A stretch of DNA of 64,000 nucleotides from CAYSGX01 sp964518215 (GCA_964518215.1 CAZFFP010000004.1:1-64000); one strand, 5' to 3'; shown: positions 17,266 through 27,119, numbered from the stretch's first letter. Translations and numbers: made by a program. The notes: generated from the sequence alone by a model not told the origin.

Positions 17266-19137
17266 TTATGAAAGTTTTTCAGAAAGTTCTACCCACCGGT
17301 CGGTTTTGGCATCAATCTCAGCAATGATTTGGGTGAGATTTTCGGCAGTTTTTTGAAGCGAATCGTTATCTAATATGCTGCTGCTCAGAAGTTCGGTTAA
17401 CCGAGTTTTTTCGGTTTCGAGGCGGGCTATTTCAGTTTCTATATTTTCAAATTCGCGCTGCTCTTTATAGCTCAGTTTTTTCTTTTCTGCCGAAACGGAT
17501 TTGGGTTTTTCTTCCGGCAATTTTGATGGCTTTAAGACAACATTTTTTTCTTCTTTCTTTAATTCTTCTATAGCTCGGTATTCAGAATAAGTGCCGTTAA
17601 AATCGGAAATAATGCCGTTGCCTTCAAACACAAAAAGATGCTCTGAAAGACGGTCCATAAAGTAGCGGTCGTGCGAAACAATAAGAACACAACCGGGAAA
17701 ATCGTCTAAAAAATCTTCGAGCACCTGAAGTGTCAGCACATCTAAATCGTTGGTCGGCTCATCGAGAATCAAAAAGTTAGGGTTGGCAATGAGCACGGTG
17801 AGCAGATACAATCTGCGTTTTTCTCCACCACTGAGTTTCGATACAAAAGTGTATTGCGATTCGGCATCGAACAAAAAAGTTTCGAGCAATTGTGAGGCGG
17901 ATAATACTTTACCTCCTTTCAATGGAATAAAATCTGCAATGTCTTTCAGCACTTCTATAACTCGCTTATCTTCTTTCAGCTTCATGCCTTCTTGCGTGTA
18001 GTAACCTATTTTAATAGTTTCGCCTTTCACCACCTTGCCACTGTCGGGCTGTGCCTGTTCGGTAAGTAAATGCAGAAAAGTAGATTTGCCCACGCCATTG
18101 CGTCCCACAATCCCCACACGTTCGCGGTCTTTAAATTTATAACTGAAGTCGTTAATGATTTTTAATTCGCCAAAAGATTTATTGACGTTATGCAATTCGA
18201 GAATTTTTCCTCCTACCCGCTGCACATCAATATTTATTTTCAGGCGTTCTTCTTCGAGATTTTTTGAGGCTTTTTGTTTTATTTCCTGAAAAGCATCTAC
18301 GCGCGATTTGGCTTTGGTTCCTCTGGCGCGGGGCTGTTTTCTTATCCATTCTAATTCGCTGCGGAAAAGATTTTTGGTTTTAATCAAATTGCTTTTTTCG
18401 TTTTCTTCACGGGCTGCTTTTTTCTCTAAATAATAGCTGTAGTTGCCTTTGTGGCGGTATAAAATGCCTTTGTCTAATTCGAGAATAACGTTGCATACAT
18501 TTTCTAAAAAATAGCGGTCGTGGGTAACCATGAGCAAAGTCATATTGCTGCGGTCGAGATAGTCTTCGAGCCATTCTATCATTTCCAAATCGAGATGGTT
18601 GGTAGGCTCATCCATGATGAGAAAATCAGGCTCTTCGAGCAGCACTTTTGCCAATGCAATTCTCTTCTTTTGTCCGCCCGAAAGGGTTTTAATTTTTTGG
18701 TCTAAGTGGTGAATATTCAATTGAGCCAAAACCGTTTTCACTTTAGAATCGAAATCCCATGCGCCACTTTGTTCCATGGCATCGAAAGCTTGTTGCATCA
18801 AAGTTTCGTTTTCGGGGTGTTCGAGTGCATACTCATACTGACGAGTGGCTTTCATTACAGGAGTATCGTTGTGAAAAACCGCTTCGAGTATGGTGCTATT
18901 TTCGTTTAAATCAGGCTCTTGCTCAAGCAAGGACGTGGTGATTTCTTTTCGCAAATAAACCGTCCCGGTATCGGGTGTGTCGAGTCCGATAAGAATTTTG
19001 AGCAGACTGGTTTTGCCGGTTCCGTTTTTGGCAACGAGAGCAATTTTTTGCCCTTTATCTATACTGAAGCTGATATTTTCAAACAGCGTTTTGATTCCGT
19101 AAGATTTCGATAAATTTTCGGTGAGGAGGTAGTTCAT
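17266..19137 (-). CDS. ABC-F family ATPase (Uup-like)
   Basis: A 623-residue cytosolic protein with two ABC ATPase domains and no membrane segments. Domain 1 has Walker A NGTGKTS, signature LSGGQKKR and Walker B FLIMDEPTNHLDL; domain 2 has NGVGKST, LSGGEKRR and FLILDEPTNDLDV. A linker with charged helices (the P-site tRNA-interaction motif) lies between about residues 235 and 310. A C-terminal coiled coil (about 545-623) is typical of the Uup subgroup, which binds nucleic acid and ribosomes and affects transposon excision and ribosome recycling. It is monocistronic. A good -7 promoter box TATCTTTG lies 52 bases upstream of the ATG. An antibiotic-resistance role cannot be excluded, but nothing suggests it. 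Confidence 0.93.
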   Translation of the reverse strand: MNYLLTENLSKSYGIKTLFENISFSIDKGQKIALVAKNGTGKTSLLKILIGLDTPDTGTVYLRKEITTSLLEQEPDLNENSTILEAVFHNDTPVMKATRQYEYALEHPENETLMQQAFDAMEQSGAWDFDSKVKTVLAQLNIHHLDQKIKTLSGGQKKRIALAKVLLEEPDFLIMDEPTNHLDLEMIEWLEDYLDRSNMTLLMVTHDRYFLENVCNVILELDKGILYRHKGNYSYYLEKKAAREENEKSNLIKTKNLFRSELEWIRKQPRARGTKAKSRVDAFQEIKQKASKNLEEERLKINIDVQRVGGKILELHNVNKSFGELKIINDFSYKFKDRERVGIVGRNGVGKSTFLHLLTEQAQPDSGKVVKGETIKIGYYTQEGMKLKEDKRVIEVLKDIADFIPLKGGKVLSASQLLETFLFDAESQYTFVSKLSGGEKRRLYLLTVLIANPNFLILDEPTNDLDVLTLQVLEDFLDDFPGCVLIVSHDRYFMDRLSEHLFVFEGNGIISDFNGTYSEYRAIEELKKEEKNVVLKPSKLPEEKPKSVSAEKKKLSYKEQREFENIETEIARLETEKTRLTELLSSSILDNDSLQKTAENLTQIIAEIDAKTDRWVELSEKLS

Positions 19138-19448
19138 GATTAGAAGCCGTTAGCCATTAGCTGTTAGCTTTAGAAGTGTTCGTTTGCTGCAAAGATACGG
19201 TAGCGAATCAGAATGAAATCATTGCTTATTTTCCAACTGTGCTACGATTGCAAAAATACTCGTTTGTTTATCTCTTAAACTAAACAACAATTTATCCGAT
19301 AATGATTAAACAGATTTAGTGAAACAAATAGATTGCCGTGCACAATGCCTTAAAAGAGAATTTACAAGAAAACAACCTTTTAAATCCCTGTATGTCAACC
19401 TTTGCCTGCCTCAACCGTTTATTTTCTTTAACTTAGTTGCGCTTTCTG
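19138..19448. other. Intergenic region with short GTTAGC repeats and a minus-strand promoter
   Basis: Between divergent genes. 19149-19170 holds three near-copies of GTTAGC/ATTAGC (GTTAGCCATTAGCTGTTAGC), lying between the ABC-F start and its promoter, so they would be in its 5' leader. Similar strings occur at 23977-23990 and 48182-48190. The rest (19200-19448) holds no gene I can support; a TTTG at 19401 and TAACTTAG at 19429 are too far apart (24 bases) for a good promoter. Confidence 0.5.
19190..19197 (-). promoter_or_regulatory. -7 promoter box TATCTTTG for the ABC-F gene
   Basis: On the minus strand TATCTTTG is a perfect TAnnTTTG and ends 52 bases before the ABC-F ATG at 19137. A -33 TTTG is not clear. 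Confidence 0.45.
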
Positions 19449-22172
19449 ATGATGAAAAAAGTCTATTTTTTACCGATATTATTGCTCATTGCCTCATGTG
19501 TTTTTGCTACCCACTATAGGGCGGGCGAAATCTATTACGAAAACCTTTCTTACCTCACATACAAGGCAACTGTTGTCATCTATACTACCGATATTTACAA
19601 TCCTCCCGATAAAGACACCATTTCTGTTTTTTGGGGCGATGGCACTTTCAATGTAGCGCAACGAACCAGCCAGCAGGTTGTAGGCAACAATGTTAAAAGA
19701 AGTATTTACGAATCGCCTCCACATACATACTCGGGCGCACTGCCTTTTTATGTGGTTTCAATTATTGACCCTAATCGGGTAGGAGGTATCATTAACATTT
19801 GCGGCTCGGTAAATATTCCTTTTTATGTGGAAGACACTTTGAGAATCTTTAATCCATCGCTCATAGGCTTTAATAATTCTCCTGTGCTGCTTACACCGCC
19901 AATTGATTATGCCAATATTGATGAAGTATTTTATCACAACCCTGCGGCATTCGACCCCGATGGTGATAGCCTTACTTTTGAACTGGTGCCACCCATGCAG
20001 GGCGAAAGATTGGTAGTGCCTTGTTATCGTTATCCCGACCAGGTAAATCCGGGAATTGATAACAATATTTCAATAAACCGTTTTACAGGCGAGTTGATTT
20101 GGGATTCGCCCAAGGCAACCGGAGTGTATAATATTGCCATTTTGGTGCGAGAATACCGAAATGGTATTTTAATGGGAACATTGCTGCGCGATATGCAGAT
20201 TTTTGTTGACAACCGAAATAATCGCCCGCCCTTTATTGAGAAAATAAACGACACCTGTGTAGTTGCAGGCTCATTGCTTCTATTACCTGTGATTGGCAGC
20301 GACCCCGATGCTGGTCAGTCTGTTTCGCTGAGCGCTTATGGAGGCCCCTTAGAACTCTCCGATAGTCCTGCCACATTCTTCGCTATTTCGGGATTAAATC
20401 AGGCTACGGGAACCTTCAGGTGGCAGACCGTATGTAATCATATCAGGCGCTCGTTTTATCAAGTAGTGTTTAAAGCCGAAGATAATTTCTTTGTCCCGGG
20501 TGCAGGTATACAGCCTTTGTCATATCTCGAAACGTGGAATATCAGAGTAGTGGCTCCTGCTCCCCAAAATCTTCAGGCAGATCCACAAGGCAATCAAATT
20601 AATCTTACCTGGAACAACCCTTATAACTGTTCAGAACTTGCTACTCGGAAATTTATTGGTTTTTCGGTGTGGAGAAGAGAGGGCAGTAATCCTTTTCCTA
20701 TTGACACCTGCGACCCCGGATTGGACGGAAAAGGTTACGTAAAACTCATTGATCGGCTTTCTGCATATAACTATACCGATAATGATGTTCAAAAAGGAAA
20801 ACAATATTGCTACAGAGTATTGGCTGAATTTGCAGAGGTTACTCCGGGCGGATACTTATACAACAAAGTAGAAAGTCTTCCGTCAAACGAAGCGTGCAGT
20901 GAACTGAAACGGGATGTGCCCCTGCTCATCAATGTAGATGTAACAGAAACAGATAATGCTGATGGAAAAATGTTTGTGCGTTGGTTGAAACCTTTGGCAG
21001 ATAATGTTAATGGGTTGGACACCCTGCAATTTCCCGGACCATACCGTTTTGAATTGTTGCGCAGCGAAGGTTTTGGCGTGGCAGGAAATTTTGTTTCGCT
21101 CATCAGTTACACCTCCAATACTTTTTCAGAACTGAACGATACTATTTATAACGACAGCGGTTTGAACACCACAGATAATCCCTATTCTTATCGGGTTGAT
21201 TTTTATTCCAACGGAGGAAATATTTTGGTGGGTTCTTCTGAAATAGCATCTTCTGTATTCCTTACTATTGCCGCATCGAATCAAAGACTCGACTTGAGTT
21301 GGGAAGCCAATGTGCCTTGGGTCAACGAGCTTTATTATGTTTTCAAACTCAATGATATTTCTCAGCAATATGAAATTATAGACTCCACAGAAAATGATAA
21401 TTATGCCGATGTAAACCTTAAAAACGATTCTACTTATTGCTATTTCATCAGAAGCGAAGGAGCTTATTCTGCCCCTACGCTCAACAGCTTAACTCTGCTG
21501 AATAATTCTCAGGAAAAATGTGCCATTCCAATTGATACGATTCCTCCATGTCCGCCCAAACTTATTGTTGCTAACGATTGCAGTTCGTTGAGCGCACAGG
21601 AAACTTGTATAGTAGATGAAAGTAGCTTTCAAAATCGTTTATTGTGGAATCATCCTCTCGACACTTGCGACAATGATGTGAAATATTATTATCTGTATTA
21701 CGCATCGCCTTTCGATACGCTTTACGAACTCATTGAGGTGTTACCTGCAAGCGATACTTTCTACACACACTTTTTAGACAGTTCAATTGCGGGTTGCTAT
21801 GTGGTAACCGCAGTAGATACTGCCGGCAATGAAAGCGAACGGAAACCGGTGTGTATTGATAATTGCCCTTGTTATATTCTGCCCAATGTTTTCACCCCCA
21901 ATCAAGATGGCAAAAATGATATTTACACTCCCATACTTCCATATCGTTTTGTTGACAAGGTTGACATGAAAATTTTCAATCGTTGGGGCAATCTGGTTTT
22001 TGAAACTTCCAACCCCATGATAAACTGGGATGGCAAAGACCAAAAAACAAACAAAGAAGCCAAAGAAGGCGTTTACTATTACACTTGTCGTGTGTTTGAA
22101 ATCAGAGTAGATGGTGTTAAAGAATCTAAAGAAGTGCTGAGCGGATACATTCACTTAATTAGGGGCAGATAA
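19449..22172 (+). CDS. Secreted protein with T9SS type B sorting (gliding motility-associated C-terminal) domain
   Basis: A 907-residue exported protein. The signal peptide MMKKVYFLPILLLIASCVFA ends before THYRAGEIYYENL. The start HYRAGEI is typical of a large set of Bacteroidota cargos with this CTD. The middle is beta-sandwich modules: DPDGDSLTFELVPP (about residue 175, cadherin-like), DPDAGQSVSLSA, and Fn3-like APQNLQADPQGNQINLTWN. The C-terminus from about residue 808 (NVFTPNQDGKND, KIFNRWGNLVFE, KEGVYYYTCRV) is the classic CHU_C type B sorting domain, used by T9SS with a PorP/SprF partner. It is probably surface-attached. Starts at 19449 or 19452 are equivalent; the TTG at 19437 is less likely. 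IASC in the signal peptide could be a lipobox, but T9SS cargos are not usually lipoproteins. Confidence 0.9.
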   Translation: MMKKVYFLPILLLIASCVFATHYRAGEIYYENLSYLTYKATVVIYTTDIYNPPDKDTISVFWGDGTFNVAQRTSQQVVGNNVKRSIYESPPHTYSGALPFYVVSIIDPNRVGGIINICGSVNIPFYVEDTLRIFNPSLIGFNNSPVLLTPPIDYANIDEVFYHNPAAFDPDGDSLTFELVPPMQGERLVVPCYRYPDQVNPGIDNNISINRFTGELIWDSPKATGVYNIAILVREYRNGILMGTLLRDMQIFVDNRNNRPPFIEKINDTCVVAGSLLLLPVIGSDPDAGQSVSLSAYGGPLELSDSPATFFAISGLNQATGTFRWQTVCNHIRRSFYQVVFKAEDNFFVPGAGIQPLSYLETWNIRVVAPAPQNLQADPQGNQINLTWNNPYNCSELATRKFIGFSVWRREGSNPFPIDTCDPGLDGKGYVKLIDRLSAYNYTDNDVQKGKQYCYRVLAEFAEVTPGGYLYNKVESLPSNEACSELKRDVPLLINVDVTETDNADGKMFVRWLKPLADNVNGLDTLQFPGPYRFELLRSEGFGVAGNFVSLISYTSNTFSELNDTIYNDSGLNTTDNPYSYRVDFYSNGGNILVGSSEIASSVFLTIAASNQRLDLSWEANVPWVNELYYVFKLNDISQQYEIIDSTENDNYADVNLKNDSTYCYFIRSEGAYSAPTLNSLTLLNNSQEKCAIPIDTIPPCPPKLIVANDCSSLSAQETCIVDESSFQNRLLWNHPLDTCDNDVKYYYLYYASPFDTLYELIEVLPASDTFYTHFLDSSIAGCYVVTAVDTAGNESERKPVCIDNCPCYILPNVFTPNQDGKNDIYTPILPYRFVDKVDMKIFNRWGNLVFETSNPMINWDGKDQKTNKEAKEGVYYYTCRVFEIRVDGVKESKEVLSGYIHLIRGR

Positions 22173-22323
22173 TCGCTGTTTGTTCGATTGAAAATATTCT
22201 TTAAATGAAGCGATAGTAATTGAAATTTGAGCGGTGGGAACAATACTTAAAAACCACTGATGTGCTTTAGGGAACTGCCAACAAAAAATGTAAGGAAAAC
22301 AAAATCAGAGCGTTTGGTAAAAC

Positions 22324-23910
22324 CTAAAATCCCTCCAAGGCTTCCTGTGGCAGTTTGGCGATTTCTGAAATCATGAATCCGTCTAACGAGTCATTAAAAT
22401 CGGGGTCAACATTGAAAGAAATGATTTTGCCATTTTGCTTAAAATATTTTTTGAGCAACACCGGCATTTTCAAATTTGAAGGCTCCATATCTTCGAGTAT
22501 TGAGTCAAACTTTTTAGAATCGTCCCGTGTAATTGCCAACAGCGATTCAAAATCTAAACCTTTAAAATCGGGCTTGAACGCTTTCTTAGGTTTTACATAA
22601 GCTGCAAGGGCTTCGTTCCAATGATACTTTTTGATGTATGCCACCATGAGGCTTCTCGAAATTTTGGAATAATGGCTGCTGATGCTCACGGGACCAATAA
22701 TATATTTCAACTGAGGGTTTTTCAGAATGAAATAGGCAATGCCTTTCCAAAGCAAATAAAGAGGCAAGCGATTTTTCTGATATTCATCTGCCACAAACGA
22801 CCTTCCGAGTTCTATAGATTCTTCCAGAATTGCATTCATTTCATTGCCTATTTTAAACAAACTTCTCAGATAGAAACCTTTCTTTCCAAAACTTTTCATG
22901 ATGTAATCGCCCGCGCCTATTCGATAAGCTCCGGCAATTTTCTCCTGCTTTTTGTCCCACAAAAACAGGTGCAGATAATGCAAATCGAACTCATCGAGGT
23001 CGGTAGATTTCAGTGTTCCTTCGCCTACATTTCTGAAAGTGATTTCGCGCAAACGACCTATTTCATTAAGTATTCCGGGCATTTTTTTGGCTTTAGCCAA
23101 AAACACTTCAAAACCGCCCTGCTCACCAATTTTATTTTCGGCTCTTATTTGGTCCAATTCATTTTTCAGAATTTGTGTTTCTATTTTTTCAGAAATCGGT
23201 TGCTCATGTATTGATGTATAAAATTTTTCAACTTCTAAAGCAGAACCCAACGAATATAGTTTTGCTCTCAAAAATCTGCCGAACTGATGTGTGTTTTGCC
23301 ATTCGGTATTTCCCTGTTTTATCGGCTTGCCAATTCTTACTTTCACTTCTATTTTCTGCTGCTCCAAAAGCATCGAAACCAATCGTCTTGCTTTCAAAGC
23401 CGGATGCAGCATCCCTAATAGTTTATTGATATTGTCGTTCAACACATGAATATAGATTGGAATCACCGGCAACTCCGATTCGTGTATTTGTTTGATTAAT
23501 TCTTTGTTCCATTTGCTGTCGGTGAATGACAAATTGGGTGTTTGAAATTCAGAAATATTTCCTACGGGAAAGAAAGACAAACAAGCGCCCGAAATCTTCA
23601 ATTCCTCCAATACCGTTGGGCTGTTTTCTTTAAAATTGAACGATTCTGAAATATCGGCATCTTTTAAGAAATCGTTATCTAAAAATGAACCATCGGGCCT
23701 GATGTCGAGCAACAGTTTTTTCAGAATGAGTTCTTCGACAGCACCAACAGGGCGATTGCTTACTGTGAGTATGGCTCCGTTTTTCGGAATATAACCCAAC
23801 TCTTTTTCGCTGACAGTAATCTGAATATTAGATAAGCCTGAAGATGATGCGCTGCTGCCCGACAATCTTTGTATGCCGGCAACTGCAACCAAGGGTTTGA
23901 ATAATAGCAT
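22324..23910 (-). CDS. Two-domain acyltransferase: PlsC-like N-terminus plus GNAT/OlsB-like C-terminus
   Basis: A 528-residue protein resembling the OlsF-type fusion that makes ornithine or related aminolipids. The N-terminal half (about residues 30-230) is PlsC-like: ILTVSNRPVGAVEEL near residue 48 and FPVGNIS at 114-120 correspond to the catalytic and glycerol-3-phosphate motifs. However, the catalytic His of the NH-x4/5-(D/E) motif is Arg53 here. The C-terminal half (about 250-470) is GNAT-like N-acyltransferase (hemolysin/OlsB type): LWDKKQEKIAGAYRIGAG, GFYLRSLF and ELGRSFVADEYQK. Likely located at the inner membrane face. The N-acyl step is supported; the O-acyl step is doubtful because of Arg53. 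It is alone on the minus strand. Lipid product is inferred. Confidence 0.8.
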   Translation of the reverse strand: MLLFKPLVAVAGIQRLSGSSASSSGLSNIQITVSEKELGYIPKNGAILTVSNRPVGAVEELILKKLLLDIRPDGSFLDNDFLKDADISESFNFKENSPTVLEELKISGACLSFFPVGNISEFQTPNLSFTDSKWNKELIKQIHESELPVIPIYIHVLNDNINKLLGMLHPALKARRLVSMLLEQQKIEVKVRIGKPIKQGNTEWQNTHQFGRFLRAKLYSLGSALEVEKFYTSIHEQPISEKIETQILKNELDQIRAENKIGEQGGFEVFLAKAKKMPGILNEIGRLREITFRNVGEGTLKSTDLDEFDLHYLHLFLWDKKQEKIAGAYRIGAGDYIMKSFGKKGFYLRSLFKIGNEMNAILEESIELGRSFVADEYQKNRLPLYLLWKGIAYFILKNPQLKYIIGPVSISSHYSKISRSLMVAYIKKYHWNEALAAYVKPKKAFKPDFKGLDFESLLAITRDDSKKFDSILEDMEPSNLKMPVLLKKYFKQNGKIISFNVDPDFNDSLDGFMISEIAKLPQEALEGF

Positions 23911-24012
23911 GGCTGAAAGGTTTGTTAAAATTAGCAGCCTGTTGTTGGGTTAATATGAAGTAAAGTTTATGAAATGATTAGCTATTAGCGATGTGCGATT
24001 TTCGATATTTAT

Positions 24013-24032
24013 CCCTACTCAACGCAGTAGGG
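24013..24032. repeat. Short palindromic dispersed repeat (copy 1)
   Basis: CCCTACT (24013-24019) and AGTAGGG (24026-24032) form a perfect 7-base stem around CAACGC. Its core recurs in inverted orientation at 44702-44716 (TACTGCGTTGAGTAG). Both copies are followed on the plus strand by GAGACAGG and then AAGTTG. It lies in the 253-base gap between the acyltransferase gene and the alpha/beta hydrolase gene. Confidence 0.55.
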
Positions 24033-24163
24033 AAGATATGAGACAGGTGAAAGTTGTGAATATGCATTTCATTTAGGAGTTTATTGCCGATAACTTTCTT
24101 AACTTAATTTTTTTAGGATGATTAAAAAGGCTCAATAGCTCCGACCGCTCATCTTTAATGTGA

Positions 24164-25282
24164 TTATTCTTCAACACTCGCATTCCTAAAAAATCTTCCA
24201 AACGCTTTTGTCAAAGCGATGACTTCAAACAACATCGAAATATTTTTCTGTATGTCGCCATGGTCCAACATGGAAGTGATGCAGAGGTACGATTTTTTAC
24301 CTTCGGAAATTAAATGCCGATGCAACGATTCAGATTCTGAAGGTGGAATCACTACATCATTTTTTCCATGAATAAAGATAACAGGCGCATGTATCTGCTT
24401 TGCTTTCGCATAAATATCGAAGGCACTAATCCATTGTTCTTTTTCGGGAATGAGTTGAAACGCTTCTTCCAGTAAATTTTTTCTGAAAGAAATATCTTGC
24501 TCAAATTTCTGCCAAAGCAGGGCATCGGCTTCTTCTGAATTTTTTAAAACTTCAGGCAAAAGCGGTTGCGGTCTTTTGAAGCCGTTATCGTCAATAGCGG
24601 TTTTAATGATTTTTAAAATTCCTTCGGAACGGTATGCGGTGTATGGAAGAAAATTATAGAGCAATATGTTTCTGCCATAATCGTCAATATCATTATGATT
24701 CAGTAAAAAGCTCAAACTCTTTTCAATATTGCTTAACGTGCCAATGGCACAAACAGAGGAAACGAATGGCGCTGCCTCCCTATCGGCACAGGCATTCAGC
24801 ATCATTCCTGCCGAGTAGGAAGGCGCTAAAAATGCTACTTTGCTTTGCGCACACAAATATTTATCGCAAGCCACAGCTATTATAACTGCCGACATTTCCG
24901 TCACCGTGCGCGGATGAATTTTTAAATTATTCAAATCGTCAAAAGCTACCGCAATTACCCGAAAGCCAATATGTGCTATTGATTTTGCCAACTGCACCAT
25001 GCGCTGGTCTTTATGACCATGCACCGAAAAACCGTTCACCACTAAGATGCTTCCTTTGAAATGTTTTCGATTACATTTTTTGTAAACTATTGCTTCAAAA
25101 TTTTTCAGTGAAGTTTTAATTACTACAGACTCAGAAGCGATTCCGTGATGATGGTTGTTGAGGCTGCGAATAAGAAAGTTTATAGCACTGAACATGCACT
25201 GCAAAGAACGCAAGAAGCATGTTGCCGGAATATTATGAAATAGTTTTGGTTGGGTAAAATTCGGGTTAAAACATCCCGTCAC
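24164..25282 (-). CDS. Alpha/beta-hydrolase, unknown substrate
   Basis: A 372-residue alpha/beta-hydrolase fold protein. The oxyanion strand ILVVNGFSVHGHKDQR lies near residue 80, the nucleophile elbow is SYSAG (Ser157; the first Gly of GxSxG is Ser), the acid is in VIFIHGKNDVVIPPS and the His in SMLDHGDI. All three triad members are visible. It overlaps the ABC exporter stop by 17 bases (ATGACGGGATG shared with the exporter end), so the two are translationally coupled if the ATG at 25282 is used. The first 48 residues are not conserved-looking and include a hydrophobic stretch (CMFSAINFLIRSL), and a later start is possible. A lipase/esterase working with the exporter on lipids is plausible but unproven. 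Confidence 0.78.
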   Translation of the reverse strand: MTGCFNPNFTQPKLFHNIPATCFLRSLQCMFSAINFLIRSLNNHHHGIASESVVIKTSLKNFEAIVYKKCNRKHFKGSILVVNGFSVHGHKDQRMVQLAKSIAHIGFRVIAVAFDDLNNLKIHPRTVTEMSAVIIAVACDKYLCAQSKVAFLAPSYSAGMMLNACADREAAPFVSSVCAIGTLSNIEKSLSFLLNHNDIDDYGRNILLYNFLPYTAYRSEGILKIIKTAIDDNGFKRPQPLLPEVLKNSEEADALLWQKFEQDISFRKNLLEEAFQLIPEKEQWISAFDIYAKAKQIHAPVIFIHGKNDVVIPPSESESLHRHLISEGKKSYLCITSMLDHGDIQKNISMLFEVIALTKAFGRFFRNASVEE

Positions 25283-27095
25283 CTTTCGGCTTTACTGTCG
25301 GCACTACTACCTTAACTTCTTCTTCAGCTAATGCCTCTTTAGGCTCGGCAACAAATTGCATTTGATGCAGCTTTTGGTAGTAGCCGTTGTGCGCCAACAG
25401 TTCTTCATGGGTGCCGCTTTCTTTCAGTTCGCCTTTATCTAACACTAAAATTTTGTGCGCATGTTGAATGGTAGAAAGCCGGTGCGCAATAACAATGGAA
25501 GTGCGCCCTTTGATTAATGTAGCAATGGCATTTTGTATCAGGGCTTCGCTTTCGGAATCAATAGAAGAAGTGGCTTCATCTAAAATGAGAATGGAAGGGT
25601 CGAACACCAAAGCGCGGATGAACGAAATGAGTTGGCGCTGCCCCATGGAAAGCGTAGCTCCGCGTTCCATTACATTATAATCGTAGCCACCGGGCAATCG
25701 CATGATGAACTCGTGTGCGCCCACCATTTTAGAGGCTTCCATCACTTTTTCGCGGGTAATATTTTCATCGCGCAAGGTAATGTTGTCCATCACCGAGCCT
25801 GAAAACAAAAACACATCCTGCAATACCAGCCCGATATTTTTTCGCAGATAACTCAATTCATATTCGCTGATTTCGTGCCCGTCAATCAGCACATTCCCTT
25901 TTTCGTAATCGTAAAACCGATTGATGATATTGATGATGGTTGACTTGCCCGAACCCGTTGCTCCCACTATTGCCAGCGTGTGTCCGGCTTCGAGTTTGAA
26001 CGAAATATTTTTCAGCACATATTCATCTTTCAGATAAGCGAACCACACATTTTTAAACTCCAGCGCTCCTTTCATTCGCCCGTCTTTCAGCGTGCCGGAG
26101 TTGTTGGTTTTATTGTCGTTGTCCAACACTTTAAACACACGGTCGGAAGCCACCATGCCCATTTGCAGCGTGTTGAATTTATCTGCCAGAAATCGCAACG
26201 GACGAAAGAGCATGTTGAGATAAAGAATAAAAGCAATCAGCACTCCCAGAGATGTATCCATTCGAATTACACTGTTTGCGCCATACCATACCATTAAGCC
26301 TGTGGCAAAAGCCAATAACACTTCCACTACCGGAAAGAAAACCGAGTAATAAAAAATGGAATCAATATGCGCTTTCTTATGGTCTTGATTAATGGCTTTA
26401 AACTTTTTCATCTCCTGTTCTTCGGCATTAAAAATTTGCACAATGCGCATGCCCGTAATGTGTTCCTGAGCAAAAGCATTCAGCTTCGCTACCTGATTGC
26501 GCACCCTTGTGAACGACTCGTTGATGCGCTCTTTAAAAATATAAGTGCTGTAAAGTATCAATGGAAACACTGCCAAACTTACCAAAGTCAGTTTCCAATC
26601 GGTATAGAGCATGATGCCGATAATAGTAATGATGGTGAGCAAATCGGCAATGATGGTAATGATGCCTTCGGAAAAAACATCGTTGATGGTTTCTACATCG
26701 TTGATGGTGCGCGTGGTAATGGTGCCAATGGGGGTGCGGTCGAAAAATTGCGGGCGCAGATGAATGACATGGTCGAACACTTTGGTGCGCAGGTTTTTAA
26801 TGACCGATTGCCCTAACCATCCGCTGATGAATGAAAAGTAATAGCGCAAAAATGATTCGCCCACGAGCAATACTATGAGCAGTATGGTCATGTTTCTTAA
26901 GCCTTCAAAATTTAAGCTCATGATGTCGCGGTCCACCGTAATTTGAATAATATAAGGTCGGGCGGGAGCAATAAGGGCAAGCAATACCGCCAAAGCAAGC
27001 GCACTGTAAAACTGCCGTTTGAAAGGGGCGGCAAGTTTCAGAATACGTTTCAGCAGTTGCCAGTCGAATATTTTTTGTTGGGGGGTATTTTCCAA
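25266..27095 (-). CDS. ABC exporter, fused permease and ATPase (MsbA-like)
   Basis: A 609-residue half-transporter that works as a homodimer. The N-terminal six-helix ABC membrane domain (about residues 20-310) is followed by the ATPase: Walker A GATGSGKST, Q-loop VLQDVFLFSGS, signature LSMGQRQ, Walker B ILILDEATSSID and H-loop AHRLST. Family members export lipids, lipid A precursors, peptides or drugs. In this phylum an exporter of this type commonly sits beside truA; here a YhcG nuclease gene intervenes, 24 bases upstream. The downstream alpha/beta hydrolase gene overlaps it. Inner membrane. Substrate is not fixed by sequence; lipid export is a reasonable guess. Confidence 0.92.
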   Translation of the reverse strand: MENTPQQKIFDWQLLKRILKLAAPFKRQFYSALALAVLLALIAPARPYIIQITVDRDIMSLNFEGLRNMTILLIVLLVGESFLRYYFSFISGWLGQSVIKNLRTKVFDHVIHLRPQFFDRTPIGTITTRTINDVETINDVFSEGIITIIADLLTIITIIGIMLYTDWKLTLVSLAVFPLILYSTYIFKERINESFTRVRNQVAKLNAFAQEHITGMRIVQIFNAEEQEMKKFKAINQDHKKAHIDSIFYYSVFFPVVEVLLAFATGLMVWYGANSVIRMDTSLGVLIAFILYLNMLFRPLRFLADKFNTLQMGMVASDRVFKVLDNDNKTNNSGTLKDGRMKGALEFKNVWFAYLKDEYVLKNISFKLEAGHTLAIVGATGSGKSTIINIINRFYDYEKGNVLIDGHEISEYELSYLRKNIGLVLQDVFLFSGSVMDNITLRDENITREKVMEASKMVGAHEFIMRLPGGYDYNVMERGATLSMGQRQLISFIRALVFDPSILILDEATSSIDSESEALIQNAIATLIKGRTSIVIAHRLSTIQHAHKILVLDKGELKESGTHEELLAHNGYYQKLHQMQFVAEPKEALAEEEVKVVVPTVKPKGDGMF

Positions 27096-27119
27096 TGAAT
27101 AATAAATTCTATGATGAAA

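Noticed and set aside
19401..19436. TTTG and TAACTTAG upstream of the type B cargo gene
   Set aside because: The spacing of 24 bases is outside the usual range and the -7 box has a mismatch.
19449..19512. Lipobox-like IASC in the signal peptide of the type B cargo
   Set aside because: T9SS cargos with this sorting domain normally use signal peptidase I; the mature start HYRAGEI is shared with non-lipoproteins.
22621..23214. 197-codon plus-strand open frame
   Set aside because: Lies wholly antisense to the acyltransferase gene and is rich in Phe and Ile as expected from a shadow frame.
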